Assembly (NCBI GenBank): GCA_900128585.1
Contig: LT642666.1
Location: 1-12,722, forward strand
Reading direction: 5' to 3'
From: Stramenopiles sp. TOSAG23-3
Taxonomy: Eukaryota; Sar
Length of the DNA stretch: 12,722 bases
Below, piece by piece: positions 1 through 8,486 of the stretch (its first letter is position 1; the number at the start of each line of letters is the position of its first letter). Position numbers and translations under genes: made by a program. Under the pieces are notes generated by a model. The model saw only the letters and a list, made by a program, of their open reading frames with translations. It was not told the DNA's origin and did not search any database.

Positions 1-217
1 TTTTTTTGTTATTATTTGTTTATACGTCCTCGTACCCCATCATCATTTGTTGATCCTTATTTATTATTTTTTTATTCGTATGTGGTCGATTTACTAATTA
101 ACAAGAAATGCTCGAGCATTGTACCGAAACGATAACAAAATAAAAAGCAGTTTTGAAACCCAGAAACCACGCCTATTGAAAACCACCTCCTGAGAATTAT
201 TGCCAGTACAGTTCAGC
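1..217. other. AT-rich spacer upstream of the DUF1826 gene
   Basis: T-rich sequence with no convincing reading frame or RNA fold. It should hold the promoter and 5' leader of the gene that starts at 218. An in-frame stop (TGA, 191-193) lies just before that start, so the protein cannot be extended upstream without an intron. No specific regulatory motif can be named. Confidence 0.5.
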
Positions 218-1117
218 ATGAGTGCGTTGACTTTCGAATCGTGCCCGGAGAACCCTAGCGCCAGTGAGGTCACGCGGCAGGAGCTTGCGCAGGAAAAGGC
301 GCAGGCGGTGAGTTTTACCGGCAAGAGTGAAACAGGATTACATACAATCAATGGGCATGGAAATAGTGACCCAAAAGTGGACAATGCAAAAGTGATGGAG
401 AAACCTGCACTTTACGCCTGCAGTGACCTGAAGGGCTGGTTGAACAAAGACGGTTTTGAGTACAAAGGTCTACTTTTACGACGGTCGTTTGGGGGCAAAT
501 GGAATAAGTTTAGTGCTGTGGTTGACGAAGCCCTCAACCGACTTAGCAATAGATATGAACTGGCAGTTAACGTTGAGGTTGTCGACGATCAAGAGCAGCT
601 TTCAAGTCAACTGATTGCTGCCATCGATGGAATTCTTAGTAAAGCACAGCTCCCGGAATTGCTCTCCGAACAGATCCGTCTCGACGCCTCTCAGATCGGG
701 TGCACGATCGCTTCCCTCTGTCCATCATCGAAGCATCTCACGGTGAAACTGGAAATTTTTGGAAAAAATAGCTGTAGTCGGTGGCACATAGACCACTACG
801 TAGGGCGTGCCATTGTGAGCTACACGGGGGAGGTTGGTACTGAGTACACCAGAGATACAAACGTAGACTTTTGGGAGTTGAAGCACTGCGGAAACAATGA
901 TTGTGTTATAAAAAACAAGGAACTGGTAAAGAATGTGGAGGTTGGGGACATTCTTTTCATGAAGGGCGCAAAGTTCTCTCCCGGTGCAGCTGGGTTGGTT
1001 CACAAATCGCCGGCAAAACGATTCCACAAGGATGGAAGAATAGTCAATCGGCTGGTGCTCAAGGTTGATGTGCCACCGCTTGGTGGCATGGACCATATAA
1101 ATAACGTGTTATCGTGA
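218..1117 (+). CDS. DUF1826-family protein, putative zinc-homeostasis partner of COG0523
   Basis: A 299-residue protein of unknown biochemical function. The first ATG (218-220) is chosen; the open frame runs back to a TTG at 200 but has no earlier ATG. Residues 1-65 are polar and probably disordered. The recognisable part is the C-terminal half, which matches my memory of bacterial DUF1826: a C-x-R-W-H-I-D-H block (C186, H190, D192, H193), then an SYTG..GTEY segment, a V-G-D-I-L-F-M-K-G strand pair, a G-L-V-H-K-S-P block (H262) and a closing R-L-V-L-K-V-D strand (R278). The H-x-D, later H and later R order resembles the metal site of double-stranded beta-helix oxygenases or cupins, but that is inference. 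There is no signal peptide or membrane segment, so it is likely soluble. The next gene, convergent, is a COG0523 GTPase, the family's typical bacterial neighbour. The family call is confident; the function is not. Confidence 0.8.
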   Translation: MSALTFESCPENPSASEVTRQELAQEKAQAVSFTGKSETGLHTINGHGNSDPKVDNAKVMEKPALYACSDLKGWLNKDGFEYKGLLLRRSFGGKWNKFSAVVDEALNRLSNRYELAVNVEVVDDQEQLSSQLIAAIDGILSKAQLPELLSEQIRLDASQIGCTIASLCPSSKHLTVKLEIFGKNSCSRWHIDHYVGRAIVSYTGEVGTEYTRDTNVDFWELKHCGNNDCVIKNKELVKNVEVGDILFMKGAKFSPGAAGLVHKSPAKRFHKDGRIVNRLVLKVDVPPLGGMDHINNVLS

Positions 1118-1236
1118 GTGGCCGCCTGGGTTTACACCGACGACCTGCACGTCGCATGGAAGATTTTTACATTCAGTCGTACCCTGGCACGAAATAGTGA
1201 GAAGTTATCATAGTGATTAAAAACAAAAAATTAGCC

Positions 1237-1242
1237 TTTATT
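1237..1242 (-). promoter_or_regulatory. Possible poly(A) signal AATAAA for the COG0523 gene
   Basis: AATAAA on the minus strand (TTTATT on plus), about 150 nt beyond the stop of the COG0523 gene. If used, the 3' UTR would run into the space where the DUF1826 transcript ends, so the two messages would come very close or overlap tail to tail. The DNA is AT-rich and such hexamers occur by chance, so this is weak. No AATAAA is visible on the plus strand between 1118 and 1391. Confidence 0.2.
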
Positions 1243-1391
1243 TAAGTAATTAAAAGTTTATCTTCCTCATGTACCGCGAAAATGAATGTCGAGAACTTAT
1301 ATCTCTGCTCCTGAGATTAAAGTTCGAAATCTTTAATTTTCTGTTCTTTTATAATTCAACTTTTACTTCTACGTTCTTTTCAGCCCCGCAC

Positions 1392-3134
1392 TTATGGTTC
1401 TTTTCTTCCCAGTTGTTCCCCATTTTCTTTGCCCTCTTCGTCAGGTATAATGATCTCCCACATTTCTTTTGCCCTCCCATTAAAGAAGTGGTCTGGAAAT
1501 TTCTTCCAGGGGTGATCTTTGACATCCTTGTTAAACGCGTCCTTCCCAGCGGCCATCTCCGCGTCTGTCAGAAGCGCACCGTTTAAAGCGTCGATGATTA
1601 GTTTTTTGCGCTCTGCGGTCAATCCAACGCCAATAATTACCAGAACAGAAGCACGGTCGCCAAAGCCACGGATGCTTCCGTGCCAAAGCCCTGCTTGTGT
1701 ATGAGACATATACTGCCTCCAAGCACCCTCGTTCCACTTTTTGCGGGGGATGGCAGCAAGAAACGGCATCGCACTTTGCAAGCCAGCGTGACGGCCCACT
1801 GAGTGGAACTCAATTTGTATTGCGTTGCAATTTGCAAGCCATAACTGACCTTTCGAGCGAACCACGCCCTGAAACACGCCCTCTGGCGGTTTTGTTCCGT
1901 CCTCTGGAAGCAGATGCCCAAAGCCCTTCAGACTGAGTGCGAGCCGTGTGGGATGAAAGGGTCGCGGATCGGCTTTGTCAGTTCGCCACACAAACGAGCC
2001 AATGCCATACTCTTCTGTCTCTGGGGTGTGACCGACGCCGCTCAAGTCCATTTGTAACTCTCGGATCCAGCCTGCGCTCAATTGAGCTTTCTGCATGTCG
2101 AAAAGATGGGTGTTGATTATTTGTGCCACATCAAAGTCTTTGAACTTGCTGACGGTCAGGCGGCCAGTTGTTGGCTTATCCGGAGAGGAAAGTTCAGAAG
2201 AATTTGCAAAATCGAACTTGTACCCAGGCACCAGAACCTTTGCGTCAGGATTAAATTTGCGCACTAAGCGCCCCACCTGCATTACCCTTCGATGGCGGGC
2301 CTCTGCATTTTCTGGGTGAACCAAATCAACCTTATTCAATAGGATTACGTTTGCAAACTCCAGTTGGTCGACGAGCAGCTTGTACAGCGAGGTAGGCTTT
2401 TTGTCTCCATTATCTTTTTCGTCACCGACGAGGCGTTCGCGCTCTCCTGGGGCTGACTGATCCCCTCCTAGGATGTGTAGAACGTTGTACAGATCGACAA
2501 CCGTGACCAGTGTGTCCAATTGGGCATACTTGCTAAGAGGCTCAAAATCCTTGGCTGTGACAGAAGTAGAGTCGGACGCAGACTCTGACTCCGTCGCAAC
2601 TGTTTCAACGCTTCCGTCCCTATCTGTCGAACTTGGGGTGGGAGAGGTAGAGGTGGGGGCGGCAGAATCTTCACCACTCGTAGTAGGTGGGGGCATGGGG
2701 CCACAGGACGATACGTCCATCACAAAGGTTTGTGCAACGGGCAGAGGTTCTGAGATTCCGGTGGACTCAATCACTACGTAATCCCAAGTCGGGGTACCAC
2801 CATCGTCTGCCTCTTCACTGAGCTGTTTTATAGTCTTAAGCAGGTCGCCGCGGAGCGTACAGCAGATGCAACCGTTATGGAATTCCACCATCTGTGCCTC
2901 CTCTTGAACGAGCTTATGCCGCTTAATCTCGTCGGCATCGATGTTCAAAGCACCCATATCGTTCACCACAACGGCTATCTTCATCTTGTGCCCGCGGTCT
3001 TGCAGTACTCGCTTCAGCAACGTTGTTTTCCCCGCCCCAAGAAACCCCGATAGAAGTGTAACTGGGATTGGTTGCGATGGACTCCGCCGAGGTAGTTGCC
3101 CAAGGAGGCCGGAATTGCTGCTCAATGCGCTCAT
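1392..3134 (-). CDS. COG0523/CobW-type GTPase metallochaperone, YciC/ZigA-like
   Basis: A 580-residue G3E-family GTPase expected to insert or deliver a metal (probably zinc) using GTP. The start is the first ATG (3134); the open frame extends to a TTG at 3266 but that stretch has no ATG. Motifs: Walker A GFLGAGKT at 30-37, the family's metal-binding C-x-C-C (C89, C91, C92) in NGCICCTLRGDL, EST-G (123-126) before SEP, and guanine-specificity NKVD at 267-270. A Ser/Thr/Pro/Glu-rich insert spans about 142-196, before the LDTLVTVVD strand (206-214). The CobW_C domain runs from about 377 to 530, with FVWR, RPFHPTRL, GVVRSKGQLWLA, GFGDR and LLTDAEM blocks. These are the blocks I associate with bacterial YciC/ZigA-type, zinc-linked members rather than with B12 CobW. 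No targeting peptide is obvious. Diatoms have a Zn/Co-responsive COG0523 protein (ZCRP-A, from memory); whether this is its orthologue cannot be judged here. It is divergent from the HA-repeat gene across 1.16 kb. Confidence 0.9.
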   Translation of the reverse strand: MSALSSNSGLLGQLPRRSPSQPIPVTLLSGFLGAGKTTLLKRVLQDRGHKMKIAVVVNDMGALNIDADEIKRHKLVQEEAQMVEFHNGCICCTLRGDLLKTIKQLSEEADDGGTPTWDYVVIESTGISEPLPVAQTFVMDVSSCGPMPPPTTSGEDSAAPTSTSPTPSSTDRDGSVETVATESESASDSTSVTAKDFEPLSKYAQLDTLVTVVDLYNVLHILGGDQSAPGERERLVGDEKDNGDKKPTSLYKLLVDQLEFANVILLNKVDLVHPENAEARHRRVMQVGRLVRKFNPDAKVLVPGYKFDFANSSELSSPDKPTTGRLTVSKFKDFDVAQIINTHLFDMQKAQLSAGWIRELQMDLSGVGHTPETEEYGIGSFVWRTDKADPRPFHPTRLALSLKGFGHLLPEDGTKPPEGVFQGVVRSKGQLWLANCNAIQIEFHSVGRHAGLQSAMPFLAAIPRKKWNEGAWRQYMSHTQAGLWHGSIRGFGDRASVLVIIGVGLTAERKKLIIDALNGALLTDAEMAAGKDAFNKDVKDHPWKKFPDHFFNGRAKEMWEIIIPDEEGKENGEQLGRKEP

Positions 3135-4293
3135 ATTTCTCTCTTTTATTAAAAACCCGTTTTTGGTAATGTTGTATTTGTATGTGCGATCTTGTGTTGT
3201 CCACTGTTTGTTGTGATCAACACATTTTAATTCCGAAAAGTAAACAGTTGATATTCCTGTAAACAAATAAATACAGGACTTTTATTTACGGAATCACCAA
3301 GGTATTAATACAGTGTAGTAACCAAACAGGAATAAAAAAACGAAGGAGGAGGAATCGAATATATAATACTTGTAAATTTGCGCACTTTTTTCTATGAGTG
3401 CTGTGTGCCTGTATTTAGAATGATGAAAATCGATCTGTGGCGGAGGAGGTCATTTCTTTTATAATGATGTTGGTGTAGTCCTATAAGAAAAAATCACCAA
3501 TTTTGCTTTTTTTGGTGATGAACAAAAAACCGACTCTACACTATAAAGAGAAGAAGGAATCTGCACTAATTATTACTAGACTAATAAAATATATAAAATA
3601 TAGCCGTGCGTTATTATTAAGTACAAAAAAGGTAAACTTTATTTACAGGAACATACTAAGTCCTCCTGGTATTGCGTTCAAGAAATTATTTATTTTCCTC
3701 CTCCTTGTTCTTCGTTGTTTGTTGAACAGCGCAGGAAGAATTTCTAGAAAGAAAAAATAATATAATAGTTTGGAAATCTTACTTCGCTTATATACATTTA
3801 ATAGCATTACGGTATTTAACAAACGATAGACATCATACGCGCTCAGAAAAATCGGAACCCACATTTTTCAATAATTGGGTTTTAACATAAATACAGCATT
3901 AGTGATATTACAATGTATATTTTAATCGCCTTAAAACAGTGCTAGGATAATGTATTTATATGTATTCTTATACTATATAAGAAAGACTAAAAATTCTTCT
4001 TTTTTCTCCATGTTTTAAGGAGTTTTATATAAAATACTCTATTTATAAAATGGGGGATTATTTCCGATTTTTCTGAGCGCGTCTTAACTATGACAACACG
4101 CGTCCATCATCATTCAACACATATAGTGTCTAACAACACAATGTAAAAAAAAATAATTATTAAAAAAATATTATTATTATTATTTAATAATATATTCCAA
4201 GAAGATTATACTTATATCTGTCTTTAGTTTTTTCGTTACATCATATGATTAAAATCGATCTAAATGAATACAAAAACAAAAATGCAATTAGAG
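3135..4293. other. 1.16-kb AT-rich intergenic region between divergent genes
   Basis: Must contain the promoters of the COG0523 gene (leftward) and the HA-repeat gene (rightward). It is strongly AT-rich with many homopolymers. One reading frame of about 85 codons (3503-3760) starts at TTG, is Lys/Ile/Leu-rich and looks random. No tRNA-like fold was seen. The one clear structure is the inverted-repeat element at 3837-4082, listed separately. An AT-only stretch at about 4150-4200 can fold but is uninformative. Confidence 0.5.
3837..4082. repeat. Inverted-repeat element with 21-bp perfect arms and nested hairpins
   Basis: The left arm 3837-3857 (begins ACGCGCTCAG, ends ATCGGAA) is the exact reverse complement of the right arm 4062-4082, 204 bp apart. 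Inside lie a second perfect 10-bp pair, 3929-3938 (CCTTAAAACA) and 4011-4020, and a central hairpin with 8-bp stems 3965-3972 and 3976-3983 around a 3-nt loop. The inner pair and the central hairpin share almost the same midpoint (about 3974). The GC-bearing arms stand out from the AT-rich surroundings. This could be a miniature inverted-repeat transposon (MITE) of about 246 bp or a locus giving a folded non-coding RNA. No clean target-site duplication flanks the arms (left flank CATCAT, right flank CTTAAC), and no transposase is present. A 21-bp perfect match is far beyond chance in this window; its nature is open. Confidence 0.6.
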
Positions 4294-5002
4294 ATGCCTT
4301 CTTTTTTCTGCACTGGCAAGACAAGGTGTAAGCGTAATTCTAAAAACATGGAAAACGCATGGAAAAATGCGGAACCATGGCAGCGGTTAAAGATCCAGGA
4401 TTAAAGTTTGGGGTGACCACTTCCAGGCCCTTCACTTGTGGAAAGGGCGTAATGGCTATGATTATGACCCACCCCGATCTTGTGTCGTACACCGCGGCGA
4501 AGGGAAGAAGCCCCTGAACTTAGGTATATGGTGTAAGAAGCAAAGACAAAAATATAAAAATACACACACTGGTTCTTACGGAAACATTGGAGTACTAAGC
4601 ACGGACCAGATTGAACGTCTTGAAAGTATTAATTTTCAGTGGGATCTATATGCAAAAGTTTGGGAAATGAATTTCACGGCACTTGTTCTATGGAAAGAAC
4701 AGCATGGTTTTGATAAAGACCCTTTAAAGCGTTGTGCCGTGCCACAAGGTGTAGGGAGGAAGCCTCTCAACTTAGGAAATTGGTGCAATGCACAAAGAAA
4801 AAAATATAGAAATGCCAAAGAGACCCCCGGCGAAAAGAAAAAATACATTGGAACGCTAAGTGCAGAACAGATTAAGCGGCTTAAAAGCGTTGGGTTTGGC
4901 TTTGGTCGTTTTGGGAGACTAATCGAAAAGAAAAAGCGGGCGCTTCCGCAACAACCGGGGCAAGATGAGCAACCCGGACAACGGCGCAAAATAGCAGTTT
5001 GA
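4294..5002 (+). CDS. Small helicase-associated (HA) repeat protein, two exons
   Basis: Predicted 211-residue protein made of two helicase-associated domains (Pfam PF03457 type) and nothing else. Repeat 1 (about 14-92) has VWGDHFQALHLW, then LNLG-W and QRQKY, then LSTDQIERLESINF. Repeat 2 (about 98-178) has VWEMNFTALVLW, LNLGNW, QRKKY and LSAEQIKRLKSVGF. A basic, Gln/Pro-rich tail (183-211) could act as a nuclear signal. HA repeats are thought to bind nucleic acid; in many stramenopiles they occur without a helicase. Model: exon 1 is 4294-4325 (ATG at 4294) and exon 2 is 4399-5002. Without the intron the repeat frame opens only after a TAA at 4388 and has no ATG before most of repeat 1. The splice restores MPSFFCTGKTR-IKVWGDHF in frame. 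Alternative: a degraded fragment of a larger HA gene. The repeat identity is firm; the 5' end is moderately sure. Confidence 0.7.
4326..4398 (+). other. Putative 73-bp GT-AG intron in the HA gene
   Basis: Donor AAG|GTGTAAGC at 4326; acceptor GATCCAG| ending at 4398. A second acceptor, TTAAAG ending at 4392, keeps the same frame and would add two residues. The intron splits an Arg codon (AG|G). The length is close to the much clearer 71-bp intron in the TMC-like gene. There is no strong pyrimidine tract before the acceptor. Evidence is indirect: it removes an in-frame TAA and links an ATG to the first HA repeat. Confidence 0.5.
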
Positions 5003-5102
5003 TTGACCCTAAACTATTATAAGATCTCATAATATGATTAAGTGTTTTAAATAATTAACTACCGCCAGTAATTTTTAACCCGTGCGCTCAAAAGGAATCA
5101 AA

Positions 5103-5128
5103 AATAAAAAGTATGAGAACAATTTATT
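5103..5128. promoter_or_regulatory. Opposed possible poly(A) signals between convergent genes
   Basis: AATAAA on plus at 5103-5108, about 100 nt after the HA-gene stop, and AATAAA on minus (TTTATT at 5123-5128), about 100 nt after the stop of the TMC-like gene. The two are within 25 bp, so both 3' UTRs would overlap if used. A further plus-strand AATAAA lies at 5156-5161. AT-rich background makes these tentative. Confidence 0.25.
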
Positions 5129-5226
5129 TAGAGAGAAAAGAAACATTGGTGTAATAATAAAATGACTTAAACTACGAACTTTAACACAAACAATCTGATA
5201 AATGACTTTCGATTTAAAGCATGTGT

Positions 5227-8039
5227 TTAGGACGCCCCTTGGTGCATGATTTCGTGGAGGGCTACTTTCTTTTCCAACTTTTTAATCCTTCTCTGCAACG
5301 TTTCTTGAGCTTGCGCCCAATCTGAAGTTCGGTCCCGATGAGCTTCCCCCGATACGGTGTACGAATTCCTCAAGAATAAGAATTTAACCGCCAGTCCCAT
5401 AGCAATCGTCCACACCATCAGTGCATTCGTCGTAACTAAATTCAACGCCACTGTGGTAAACTCGTACCGCTTTAGCACTGTTTCCACCGGTTCGTACATT
5501 GACTGAAGATGGTAAAATAGAAAACATATGGGTTAGAAAAGAATGGCAGCGAGTTTATTCGGAGTTTACTTACCGTGCTGTTAACGTATGGCCCACATGG
5601 TCTAGCACAACTGCACCAGTGGACTGGGTAAGCCTCTGAAATCATTATTTCGTTGCCACTAACCATTATAACGCCGCTTGGATTTGCTGCTGCAAATTTC
5701 AGGCAATCGGCAGACGCCTGGTATGCTTCAGGGAACAACGTGTACTCATCGAGCGGGATAGTAGCAATTTGTTTCTCGCACAGTTTGGGCTGGGTTTGGT
5801 TTCGCAAAATGGAATGGTTGAGAAAAAGTGACAACCCAATAGAAAATATATAAAATTTCAAGAAAAAGGCGCCGGCATCTTTCGCCGACCACGGTTTCTT
5901 CGGTTTGGATTGCGTTTTTCTCAGCACGAATATATCGAACTTGAAGTTAATATAGAACAAGAGCAAGGAAAGGATCCCACTGATCGGTAAAAACACGGGA
6001 GACATGAGCACCAGCTGCTGAAAGTACAAAAGCCCTATCATTTTCAGCGCAACGTCGAATTCTGCTTTCTTGAATTTCTTTTTTCTCACTTTCGCCACCA
6101 AATATTTGGCAAACGGGACACCGAGCGCTAGTATCTTGCCCATGACAAACTCGGTAGCAACTAAACCAAATATCTGGCTCCCTGCCTGATCTGCTCTGCA
6201 CTGAAAGCTGCCCGGTGTAAATTGTTTTTCCGTGTTCTCTCTAATCAAGGTTTGCTTCAACCCAAACACTTCCTCGTCCTGGGTGTACATGTACGGGTCT
6301 ATCAGTTCGGCATAAGAAAACAACTGAATAATAACGTTGAAGGTTTTCGCCATAAAAATTTTCGTCGTTTTTTGTTTGATAAAATCGCCTTGTGATTCCC
6401 ATCCCTCTAGCTCGGTCAGTTTTGTGATGACCGCCGGGAGGACAGCGTTAATTACAGACACGGCAATTGGCACTATGTCCAGCGGAATTTCTTGGCCGAC
6501 CAGCGCTGTAATTTGCCCCGAGACCGCTCTACTGTTTGCCGTCAAGTAAATGATTACACTCCAGCCTGAGACTTGAACAATCATGTAAAGGAGGAACAGG
6601 ACGAATCTTTTTGCATACAGTATGTATGTATCTCGCTTGCTTCTTTCTTGGGCGGCCCCCTTGGTTGCATCTTCGTGAAGCTTTACGGTAATGTGCTCGG
6701 CTACTTGGTACATCTGGTCGGAAAATGCGGACCGGTCCGTGTACGAATGGTCCCAGCCATTCAGTGTCAGCTTTGTCCATTGTTTTGAGTTTCCTGTCAC
6801 CTGTTCAAAGACCTTTTTTTTTCGATCTTCGGCTACCGTCTTTTGAATGGTAAACACGAGTAGGATTATCTGGGAGCCGAACAAAACGCCCGTGTACTGT
6901 ACCGCTTCTTCTTGACTGTAATTGGAAAACAAAGCCCACGACGGCACGATGCCTTCAAATTTTGACCATTGGACGGGCTCCATCGTGACAGGCGCTGTCC
7001 CGTTCAGAATGTTTTGCACCCCGTACAAGTAGAGGTTCCCTACGTGATAAAACATAAACACGCCTTGAATCGCAAAGAGAATCATAGCATTCACGAACAG
7101 CCATCGAAAAAAAATAAAATATGCGCCGACGCTATTTCCGTATCGGCTTTCTACCATCAGTAAGTCCCTCCCAAATGGTTGGTGCCTTTTCCACCACCGT
7201 TTTAAAAGCACGATGAAGCGCTTTATTGGGTTTATGGACTCGTCGGTGCCAAAATTCAGCAGCTCATCTTCATCCTCCGCAAGCCCAGAAAACATTTTCC
7301 GGCGTTCTTCTTCTCTTTTTTGCCTTGCCAGCGCGGCTTGTTGGGCGGCGTTTGCGTTGCCCCCTGTGGTATTCAAACGTCTTCTCCAGTCATCGCCCCC
7401 CTGGCCTGACACCATTTTCGCAACGTCAAGCTCATTTTTCGTCGATTCTAGTTCATCCTCCAGTTTCTTCTTTGCGGCAAGTGCTTCATTTAACTTATCG
7501 CTTAATTTGTCTATCGCCCCCCGGTACTTTCCCGCCTTCTGCATCAACCCTATCATTCGTTCTTCGACCTTTGGTGCGAGCGGCGTGCCCCCTGCCCCCT
7601 GATATCTTGCAAAATATACTGGCCCTTGCTGCGCCGCCTCATCGTCTGAGAATTGTTCGGCGAACTCTATTTTTGCTTCCTTCCTTTTCTTCTTGCTTTC
7701 GCCCGGAACTTCACTGAGGACTTCTTCGATTTGCCTGTCTAACTGGTGAAGGCTGCGCCTGGCCCTTTCTTCCCCGAACGTCCCGATGTCAAACCCATTG
7801 ATCTCTGTCGGCACCTCTGTGACATTGTAGTATGGATCATTCCTCCGTCCAATCCTCGACTCCTCGACAGCTTCTGCCGTTTCGACATATTGATCATCGA
7901 CTTCCTCTACTTCTATTACATAACTATTGGTGGATGTAGACTGGGGGCCAAATCCACTGAATCCAGTCCCACCCTCTGGAGCGGCATTTAAACCAGAAAA
8001 GTTGGAGAACGGATTGCCCGAATCGCTTCTTCGAAACAT
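5227..8039 (-). CDS. TMC-like (transmembrane channel-like) membrane protein, two exons
   Basis: Predicted 913-residue integral membrane protein. Exon 1 is 8039-5574 (822 codons), exon 2 is 5502-5227 (91 codons plus TAA). The N-terminal 270 residues are polar and cytosolic, with acidic stretches and a coiled coil at about 160-208. Membrane spans are likely near 303-331, 383-400, 474-499, 519-540, 560-577, 621-645, 665-698 (two), 722-741 and 838-868, about ten in all. TMC-family signs are the FGRDLLMVESRYGNSVGAYF..FRWLFVN block before and in helix 1, INAVLPAVITKLTELEGW (531-547), and a QQLVLMSPVFLPISGIL..FYINF signature (674-699) like the conserved TMC domain (PF07810). A Cys-rich loop W-C-S-C-A-R-P-C (808-815) precedes the last helix. 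Exon 2 holds that helix and a Lys/Arg-rich coiled coil (about 880-908). TMC proteins belong to the OSCA/TMEM63-anoctamin superfamily of ion channels and scramblases; mechanosensing here is only inference. Family call good, substrate unknown. Confidence 0.8.
5503..5573 (-). other. 71-bp GT-AG intron in the TMC-like gene
   Basis: On the minus strand, ...AACAGCACG|GTAAGTAAAC... opens at 5573 and ...CCATCTTCAG|TCAATG closes at 5503. Donor GTAAGT is consensus, and the acceptor follows a T-rich stretch. The junction is phase 0: ...N-S-T joined to S-M-Y-E-P-V. Because 71 is not a multiple of 3, retention shifts the frame and ends the protein after about 33 foreign residues, losing the last helix and coiled coil. 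Splicing restores a protein with the expected final membrane span. Confidence 0.85.
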
Positions 8040-8388
8040 TCCTTACGCTGTGTATCGTACACTTGCTGTTAAAGGGGTCTTTAAATGTGCCTCTTTTCTT
8101 ACGCACGGGCAGACACGTATTAGAAAAGAACGAAATTTGTTCGTTCGTTCAAATCTTTCCGTTACATTATTACATTCACTCACATCATAAAATAGAAGAA
8201 AGGGGGAGGAGGAGGTTATAATATATATATTCTTCTATACTAATTACAAGAAAAGAAGAAAAATTTAAATTTAATATTAATAACGGCACAACGGCACCAC
8301 GCACCACCAGCAAATCAATATTCTTTCTTCAACATTCCAACACTATTTAGATTAATATTTAATTATACACAGTAGATATTCTACGACG

Positions 8389-8453
8389 GTACCTGTAATA
8401 CCGTACGGTACCACCAGGTAATAAAACATTGTCATCTTGTTGTTGTTCTTTCT

Positions 8454-8486
<33 letters not shown>

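Noticed and set aside
725-1096. 123-codon minus-strand frame
   Set aside because: Antisense shadow of the DUF1826 domain; no family resemblance.
3135-3266. N-terminal extension of the COG0523 protein
   Set aside because: Would need a TTG start; there is no ATG before 3134, and the extension is Asn/Lys/Tyr-rich like AT-rich spacer.
3503-3760. 85-codon plus-strand reading frame
   Set aside because: Starts at TTG, lies in AT-rich spacer, composition is Lys/Ile/Leu as expected from random AT-rich DNA, no recognisable domain.
3837-4082. Reading the inverted-repeat unit as a full transposon
   Set aside because: No transposase frame and no matching target-site duplication at the arm ends; kept only as an inverted-repeat element.
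4141-4200. AT-only palindromic stretch
   Set aside because: Homopolymer and ATT repeats give self-complementarity by composition alone.
4359-4390. ATGs at 4359 and 4377 as the HA-gene start
   Set aside because: Both are in a different frame from the HA repeats and reach a stop after about 45 codons; the in-frame ATG at 4367 hits TAA at 4388.
5472-5573. Read-through C-terminus of the TMC-like exon 1
   Set aside because: The extra residues are encoded by the intron and by out-of-frame exon 2; consensus splice sites and a missing final helix support splicing instead.
7213-7717. Overlapping plus-strand frames of 129 and 163 codons antisense to the TMC-like gene
   Set aside because: Ser/Pro/Phe-rich shadows of the N-terminal coding region on the other strand; no domain, no independent start context.
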